A stretch of 27,804 nt of DNA from Lachnospiraceae bacterium (lineage in GTDB: Bacteria; Bacillota_A; Clostridia; Lachnospirales; Lachnospiraceae): contig JAGCAV010000061.1 in assembly GCA_017652545.1 (NCBI GenBank), forward strand, positions 1 to 27,804, written 5' to 3'. Positions within the stretch are counted from its first letter, which is position 1. The number at the start of each line of letters is the position of its first letter. The notes under the pieces were generated by a model that was not told the DNA's origin, ran no database searches, and was given only the letters and a program-made list of their open reading frames with translations. Positions 23,108-27,804 of this stretch are shown piece by piece. Position numbers and translations under genes: made by a program.

Positions 23108-24094
23108 ATGGCAGAAAATAAACAGTCAAATCATCTTCTGGAAATACGGGACCTGGTCATACATTACGAGACAGAAGACGGCGTAGTGGAAGCCATCAAT
23201 CGCATCTCTCTGGATATCAGCAGCGGTGAAGCCGTCGGTCTGGTCGGAGAGACAGGTGCAGGCAAAACCACCATCGGTCTGGCAGTCATGGGTCTGCTTC
23301 CCATTCCGCCCGCGCATATCATACAGGGAAGCATCCGCTTTGACGGGCAGGAAATCACAGGAATGACGGAAAAGCAGCTGCGCAAACTCCGCGGCAATCA
23401 GATCAGTATGATCTTCCAGGATCCGATGACCGCACTCAATCCGACCATGACGGTCGTGAAGCAGATCATGGAAGTGATCAAACTGCATAATCATATGGAT
23501 GACGCCCAGGCAAGGGCACATGCCGTGAAGATGCTGTCCCTGGTCGGCATCGCCGAAGGGCGGGCTGATAATTACCCGCATGAATTTTCCGGCGGTATGA
23601 AGCAGCGCGTTGTCATCGCCATGGCGCTGGCCTGTAATCCCAAGCTTCTGATCGCGGATGAACCCACGACAGCGCTTGATGTAACGATCCAGGCGCAGGT
23701 GCTGCAGCTGATGAAAGAACTGCAGGACGAAACGGGGACCGCTCTTCTGGTCATCACCCACGATTTCGGCATTGTCGCGGATATCTGTTCCAAGTGCGCC
23801 GTCATCTACGCCGGTGAAATTGTTGAATACGGAACGCTGGAGGATATCTTCGATCATCGTCAGCATCCCTACACCATCGGACTTTTCAACTCCATCCCCT
23901 CACTGGATGAGGATGTGGAAAGGCTCCGCCCGATCAAGGGCCTGATGTCTGATCCGATGAATCTGCCTTCCCACTGCAGCTTCTACGACCGCTGTGACCA
24001 TGCCTGTGAACAGTGCAAAAACACGGATCCTGCCCTTACGGAAGTAACACCCGGCCACTTTGTCAAGTGCATCCTTGCAAGGAAGGAGAACTGA
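23108..24094 (+). CDS. DppD/OppD-type ABC transporter ATPase
   Basis: 328 residues if started at the ATG at 23108, which lies 9 nt after GGAGG; the ATG at 23102 is only 3 nt from it and so is less likely. Walker A is GETGAGKTT (about residues 47-55), the signature is FSGGMKQRVVIAMAL, and Walker B is LLIADEPTTALDVT, followed by the His switch VITHDFG. The C-terminus has the oligopeptide-type Cys-rich extension (SHCSFYDRCDHACEQCKNTD). It hydrolyses ATP to drive import, paired with the next ATPase. It lies 14 nt behind the DppC-type gene and 1 nt before the next. Confidence 0.93.
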   Translation: MAENKQSNHLLEIRDLVIHYETEDGVVEAINRISLDISSGEAVGLVGETGAGKTTIGLAVMGLLPIPPAHIIQGSIRFDGQEITGMTEKQLRKLRGNQISMIFQDPMTALNPTMTVVKQIMEVIKLHNHMDDAQARAHAVKMLSLVGIAEGRADNYPHEFSGGMKQRVVIAMALACNPKLLIADEPTTALDVTIQAQVLQLMKELQDETGTALLVITHDFGIVADICSKCAVIYAGEIVEYGTLEDIFDHRQHPYTIGLFNSIPSLDEDVERLRPIKGLMSDPMNLPSHCSFYDRCDHACEQCKNTDPALTEVTPGHFVKCILARKEN

Positions 24095-24095
24095 T

Positions 24096-25076
24096 ATGCA
24101 GCTTCTTGAAGTAGAGCATCTTTATAAATATTTTCCGACATCCGGCGGCGCCCTGCATGCAGTTGATGACGTTTCCTTCACCCTCGACAAGGGCAGAACA
24201 CTTGGCGTGGTCGGCGAGTCCGGCTGCGGCAAATCCACCCTCGGACGCGCCATTTTACGACTGCACGATCCCAATGCGGGAAAAGTGCTTTTTGAAGGCA
24301 GGAATATTCTGGACCTTAGCAAAAAGGAAATGGGAAAAATGCGGATGCAGATGCAGATGATCTTCCAGGATCCGTACGCGTCGCTTAATCCGCGCATGAG
24401 TATCAGCCAGATTATTGCCGAACCTTTCCAGATTTTTCCCGAACTGGAACCGGACAAATCCAAAATTACCGACCGTGTTCTGGAGCTGATGGATGTGGCC
24501 GGGCTGTCCAGAAGGCTCGCCAACAGCTATCCCCATGAACTGGACGGCGGGCGCCGGCAGCGGATCGGCATCGCCCGCGCGCTGGCTGTAAATCCGAAGT
24601 TTATCGTCTGCGATGAACCGGTGTCTGCGCTGGACGTTTCCATCCAGGCGCAGGTGCTCAATCTCCTGCAGGATCTGCAGGTTCAGAACGGGCTGGCCTA
24701 TATGTTTATCACCCATGACCTTTCGGTGGTCAAGCATATTTCCAATGAGATCATGGTCATGTACCTGGGGCAGGTTGTGGAGAAGGCACCGACGAAAGAT
24801 CTGTTTTCTGAAACGCTTCATCCGTACACGCAGGCACTGCTCTCCGCGATTCCCCGTCCTTCCATCCATCAGAAGAGGGAGAAAATCATTCTTCAGGGTG
24901 AGGTCTCCAATCCGATTGACCCCAAGCCCGGCTGCCGCTTTGCGAAGCGCTGCCCGTATGCGACCGAAAAGTGCAAAACCACGGATCCGGTACTGACAGA
25001 ATACAAACCGCAGCATTTTGTCGCCTGCCACCGGGTTGCAAAGCAGATGAACACATCAGAACGGAGTACAGTATGA
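24096..25076 (+). CDS. DppF/OppF-type ABC transporter ATPase
   Basis: 326 residues from the ATG at 24096, with GGAGAA 6-7 nt upstream. Walker A is GESGCGKST (about 40-48), Walker B is FIVCDEPVSALDVS and the His switch is FITHDLS. The signature reads LDGGRRQRIGIARAL (149 onward), with Asp in place of the usual Ser of LSGGQ; this variant is, to my recollection, common in clostridial DppF-type proteins and so is probably functional. The Cys-containing C-terminal extension (CRFAKRCPYATEKC) is present. Its stop overlaps the start of the following fusion gene (ATGA), tying import to that enzyme. Confidence 0.92.
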   Translation: MQLLEVEHLYKYFPTSGGALHAVDDVSFTLDKGRTLGVVGESGCGKSTLGRAILRLHDPNAGKVLFEGRNILDLSKKEMGKMRMQMQMIFQDPYASLNPRMSISQIIAEPFQIFPELEPDKSKITDRVLELMDVAGLSRRLANSYPHELDGGRRQRIGIARALAVNPKFIVCDEPVSALDVSIQAQVLNLLQDLQVQNGLAYMFITHDLSVVKHISNEIMVMYLGQVVEKAPTKDLFSETLHPYTQALLSAIPRPSIHQKREKIILQGEVSNPIDPKPGCRFAKRCPYATEKCKTTDPVLTEYKPQHFVACHRVAKQMNTSERSTV

Positions 25077-27769
25077 CAAACGCAGATATTCGCATTACCC
25101 TTCAGAATATCGGCGGGCGCTTTGCCCAGTATTATACAGGCCGGCATTTTGAATGCATCCCCGCTCTGTTTTCAGAAAGCGGAGCGGCATACATCTGCCC
25201 GGATGACCGGGTCCGGTGCGCCGGAAAAGAAGAAATTGCCGACTATTTCCAATCTGCGGAAGGGACCTTTACAAAAGAGTCCGGGGATGGCATGCTGATT
25301 TTGTTTAACAATCCCATCACCCGCATCCTGGACGATAAGACCGCCCAGGGCTGCTGGACGGCGCATTGCTATATTCTCTCCCACAGAGCACAGGGCGGCA
25401 TGGAGATCGAATACGGGATCCGGCGCTACGACGCCGATTTTACCTGTGAGGACGGACAGTGGAAAATTCAGACACTGACCTCTTTTTACTACTCTTCTTT
25501 TGAACCGCTTCCCTTCGACCCGGCCCGCATGACGGCGTACCGGGAGGTGCGCGCTCTGCCGCTGCCACCGGCCGGCCTGGATGCAAAAACAGATGCCGCC
25601 GTTTTTCTTTCCATCCAGCAGACGGTCGGGCGGTTTTTCCAGAACCGGCGGGAAAATGCCGAAGAGCTCTTTTCCTGCGTCGATACGGTTTCCCTTTCGA
25701 TGCCGTTCCTGTTTTCCGAAGCATTCACCGGAAGAAAAGCTGTTCTTGACGCAATCCGCCGTCTGAACGAAATGGACCGGCAGAACAAGGGCTATCCCGT
25801 ATTTCTGCCCATGCTGGAAACGCCCGTGATCGAACAGGTATCCACAACTGAAGCGGACGCATCCTGGCATGTCATCAGCCACGAGGTGAACAGCGCCGCC
25901 TTCGGCCACAATGAAAGCTATTGCCCGGTCACTGCGCGTGTGCTTCTCCTGAGCGGACACTTTGTGCTCGAAGAAGGGACATGGAAAATTGAATCCCTTT
26001 CTTTCCGGGAAATTCTGACACTCCCGCCCTTCCATTATGACAAGGAAGGTTCACGGATGACCTGTATGGAAAGAAACCCGGAGAAATGGGTTTACCTCCC
26101 GGACACGACGCCGTTTTCGCTTGACGGATGTGAGGAGGATATGCTGGATATCGAAGACATCATTGCGCTCTGGACCGGCAGCATACGGCACCGCTCCTTC
26201 GGTCCGCTGGTCTATTCGCATGTTGCCTGGGAACGGCCTGATCTGATCGACGCGCCTGCGCTTTGCCGAGAAATCTTCGGCATGACGGACAGCTTTTATC
26301 AGGATCAGCCGAAGTACCCGGGATTCCACTGCGGCACGACACCCTATGTCCACATCGACCGGGATACGAAAACGGCGGTCGCGACCTGGTTCGACTACGG
26401 ATATACCTCCTTCGGTGAAAAGTTCGGCTTTCTGAAATACCCCTGGTACGCGAATCCGGGTATTTCCCGCTATATGATCCATATGGTAAAGTGCGACGGC
26501 GTATGGAAAATCTATCGTTTTAACTGGACGCCGTTTTTCCGGATTGAATACCGGAATGATTTCTGGAAATTCAACTATGCGACAGCAAAGGGCTGGACCG
26601 GATCCGATGCCACCGCCCGTTTCCCGCTGCCCTTTGAAGCTTATCCGTATTCAACCGGCCGCTTCACGCCGGGCGATCCCGACTTCAAACTGGATCCCCC
26701 GCGCATCTCCGCCCCGAATGAGGTGCAGGTCGGCGAAACGATCGGATTTGACCTGATCAAACACTACAGCGGTTATTTTTCGGATAAACCGGTACCCAGG
26801 GCGCTCAACCGTCCGTCGGAAGAAAGCACCACAGCAGAGACTAAATTCTCCGGATTGCCTGCTGCCCCGGCCTGGCCGCTGGGCCTGACAAAAGTCGCGG
26901 ACGGCGTGTATGCCTGGATCACGGAAGGTTACACCATGATGAGCAATGCCGCGCTGGTTATCGGTGAGGAGTGCGCACTCGTTTTTGACAGCCTAACAAG
27001 CAAAAAAACAGCGGACGAATTCTACCGCGCCTGCAGGGAAGTCACCGACAAACCGCTGCGCTATCTGGTTTACTCCCATATCCATGGGGACCATGTGCTG
27101 GGCGGCGCCGCCTTCCCGGAAGCGGCAAAGATCGCGCATATAAAAGACGAGCCCTATTACCGGGCCGAGGCCGCCAAAGGCACCGACCGGTGGGAAGGAA
27201 AGCTGTTTTCCTGGGTGGATTATACCGGCAGCCAGATCATGTACCCGGACATCTTTATCAGCGATGACACAGTGATTGATCTCGGAAACCGGAAAGTGGA
27301 GATTCACATTGCAGAAAAATGTCATACAAAGCATGATCTTTACGCAGTGATCCCTGACGTCAATGTGGTTCTGATGGGCGATCTGCTGTTCGCCGACGTC
27401 TGCCCGAACGGCCTTCCCCAGGGTGTATTTAACTGGGTGAATCTGCTCTCAAAGCTTGCGGATATGGATGCCACATATGTGCCCGGTCACGGTCCGGTAA
27501 GTAAACGCGACAGGCTGCTCGCATCCCGGCGCTTCATGCAGAACATCATCGAAGGATATCACAAAATGTGCAACGGGAAGACGCTGGATCAGGCCATCGA
27601 TGAACTGGACTGGACGCCGTTCCTGGAATGGATGGAACCCGGACGCTGTTATGCCGATATCGACCGGCTTTATGCCATGATGACCGATACCATGCCCGGC
27701 ATTCCGATCAATCCCGGCAAGGAAGATTACCTGAATACGAAGATCCTTAAAAAGTATCATCGCATCTGA
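25073..27769 (+). CDS. Multi-domain protein: about three NTF2/SnoaL-like segments fused to a C-terminal MBL-fold hydrolase
   Basis: 898 residues from the ATG at 25073, which overlaps the stop of the DppF-type gene by 4 nt and has GGAG 7 nt upstream. Residues about 5-145 look like an NTF2/SnoaL-like cone domain (FAQYYTGRHFECIPALFSE, closing GQWKIQTLTSFYYSSF). About 172-320 repeats the pattern (IQQTVGRFFQNRRENAEELF, closing GTWKIESLSFREI). About 355-500 is a third, diverged unit (closing GVWKIYRFNWTPFF). The shared GxWKI ending supports three units. Residues about 600-898 are an MBL hydrolase with SHIHGDHVLGG (His669, His671, Asp673, His674), CHTKHD (His751), MGDLLF (Asp770) and PGHGPVS (His806). 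No signal peptide is seen, so it is cytoplasmic. NTF2-like units can bind or dehydrate small hydrophobic compounds; the MBL part probably hydrolyses a bond. It is coupled to the transporter genes. The function is unknown; the domain calls in the middle part are by eye. Confidence 0.78.
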   Translation: MTNADIRITLQNIGGRFAQYYTGRHFECIPALFSESGAAYICPDDRVRCAGKEEIADYFQSAEGTFTKESGDGMLILFNNPITRILDDKTAQGCWTAHCYILSHRAQGGMEIEYGIRRYDADFTCEDGQWKIQTLTSFYYSSFEPLPFDPARMTAYREVRALPLPPAGLDAKTDAAVFLSIQQTVGRFFQNRRENAEELFSCVDTVSLSMPFLFSEAFTGRKAVLDAIRRLNEMDRQNKGYPVFLPMLETPVIEQVSTTEADASWHVISHEVNSAAFGHNESYCPVTARVLLLSGHFVLEEGTWKIESLSFREILTLPPFHYDKEGSRMTCMERNPEKWVYLPDTTPFSLDGCEEDMLDIEDIIALWTGSIRHRSFGPLVYSHVAWERPDLIDAPALCREIFGMTDSFYQDQPKYPGFHCGTTPYVHIDRDTKTAVATWFDYGYTSFGEKFGFLKYPWYANPGISRYMIHMVKCDGVWKIYRFNWTPFFRIEYRNDFWKFNYATAKGWTGSDATARFPLPFEAYPYSTGRFTPGDPDFKLDPPRISAPNEVQVGETIGFDLIKHYSGYFSDKPVPRALNRPSEESTTAETKFSGLPAAPAWPLGLTKVADGVYAWITEGYTMMSNAALVIGEECALVFDSLTSKKTADEFYRACREVTDKPLRYLVYSHIHGDHVLGGAAFPEAAKIAHIKDEPYYRAEAAKGTDRWEGKLFSWVDYTGSQIMYPDIFISDDTVIDLGNRKVEIHIAEKCHTKHDLYAVIPDVNVVLMGDLLFADVCPNGLPQGVFNWVNLLSKLADMDATYVPGHGPVSKRDRLLASRRFMQNIIEGYHKMCNGKTLDQAIDELDWTPFLEWMEPGRCYADIDRLYAMMTDTMPGIPINPGKEDYLNTKILKKYHRI

Positions 27770-27804
27770 CAAGACAATCAGAATACAATCATGGGACGGT
27801 TCTG

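Noticed and set aside
24149..24153. LDGGR signature in the DppF-type ATPase (codons around 24540-24554) as evidence of an inactive transporter
   Set aside because: All other ATPase motifs are intact and I recall this variant as common in clostridial DppF-type proteins.
27770..27804. Terminator after the fusion gene
   Set aside because: The 35 remaining bases contain no hairpin; the window ends too early to tell.

Overview
The window looks like a moderately GC-rich anaerobic member of the Clostridia (Lachnospiraceae-like; inferred, not proven). Signs are strong GGAGG ribosome binding sites, consensus sigma-A promoters with 17-nt spacers, a Ptb-Buk butyrate pathway with an acyl-CoA dehydrogenase/EtfBA set, an OFA-family transporter and two FCD-type GntR regulators. 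No tRNA, rRNA, CRISPR array, integrase or transposase was found.

Layout. (1) 1-989: 3' part of a GatZ/KbaZ tagatose-bisphosphate aldolase subunit, closed by a bidirectional terminator. (2) 1062-1756: a ~695-bp non-coding element bounded by 25-nt inverted repeats (one mismatch), with two further long-range helices inside. It lies between two terminators and is the best candidate here for an undescribed structured RNA or a MITE-like element. (3) 1837-3027 (minus): a secreted phage-tail-lysozyme-like wall hydrolase with its own promoter. (4) 3113-14228 (minus): a ten-gene operon, read from 14228 down: transaldolase-like protein, thiolase, ptb, buk, acyl-CoA dehydrogenase, etfB, etfA, class I CoA-transferase, OFA-type MFS transporter, PPC/DUF296 protein. 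It has a TTGACA-17-TATATT promoter whose start point is covered by a palindrome of the FadR/GntR operator type. The divergent FadR-type regulator (14632-15333) has a second, reverse-complementary copy of the site. (5) 15394-27769: a second catabolic locus centred on another GntR/FCD regulator (20366-21055). To its left on the minus strand lie a family-5 solute-binding protein, a terminator-like hairpin, and then a URO-D-family protein, a xylose-isomerase-like TIM barrel and an MBL-fold hydrolase. To its right on the plus strand lie DppB/C/D/F-type ABC transporter genes overlapping an 898-residue protein that joins about three NTF2/SnoaL-like segments to a C-terminal MBL hydrolase.

How the genes may work together. 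The first operon can take acetyl-CoA or another acyl-CoA through thiolysis/condensation, flavin-dependent acyl-CoA (de)hydrogenation and two alternative ends (Ptb-Buk and CoA transfer). It lacks 3-hydroxyacyl-CoA dehydrogenase and crotonase, and starts with a transaldolase homologue whose catalytic Asp appears to be Asn. The second locus looks like an import-and-degrade cassette for an unknown small molecule: a binding protein and ABC importer, two related MBL hydrolases (one fused to NTF2-like modules), a TIM-barrel isomerase/lyase and a URO-D-type protein, all under one candidate regulator. Substrate and reactions cannot be read from the sequence.
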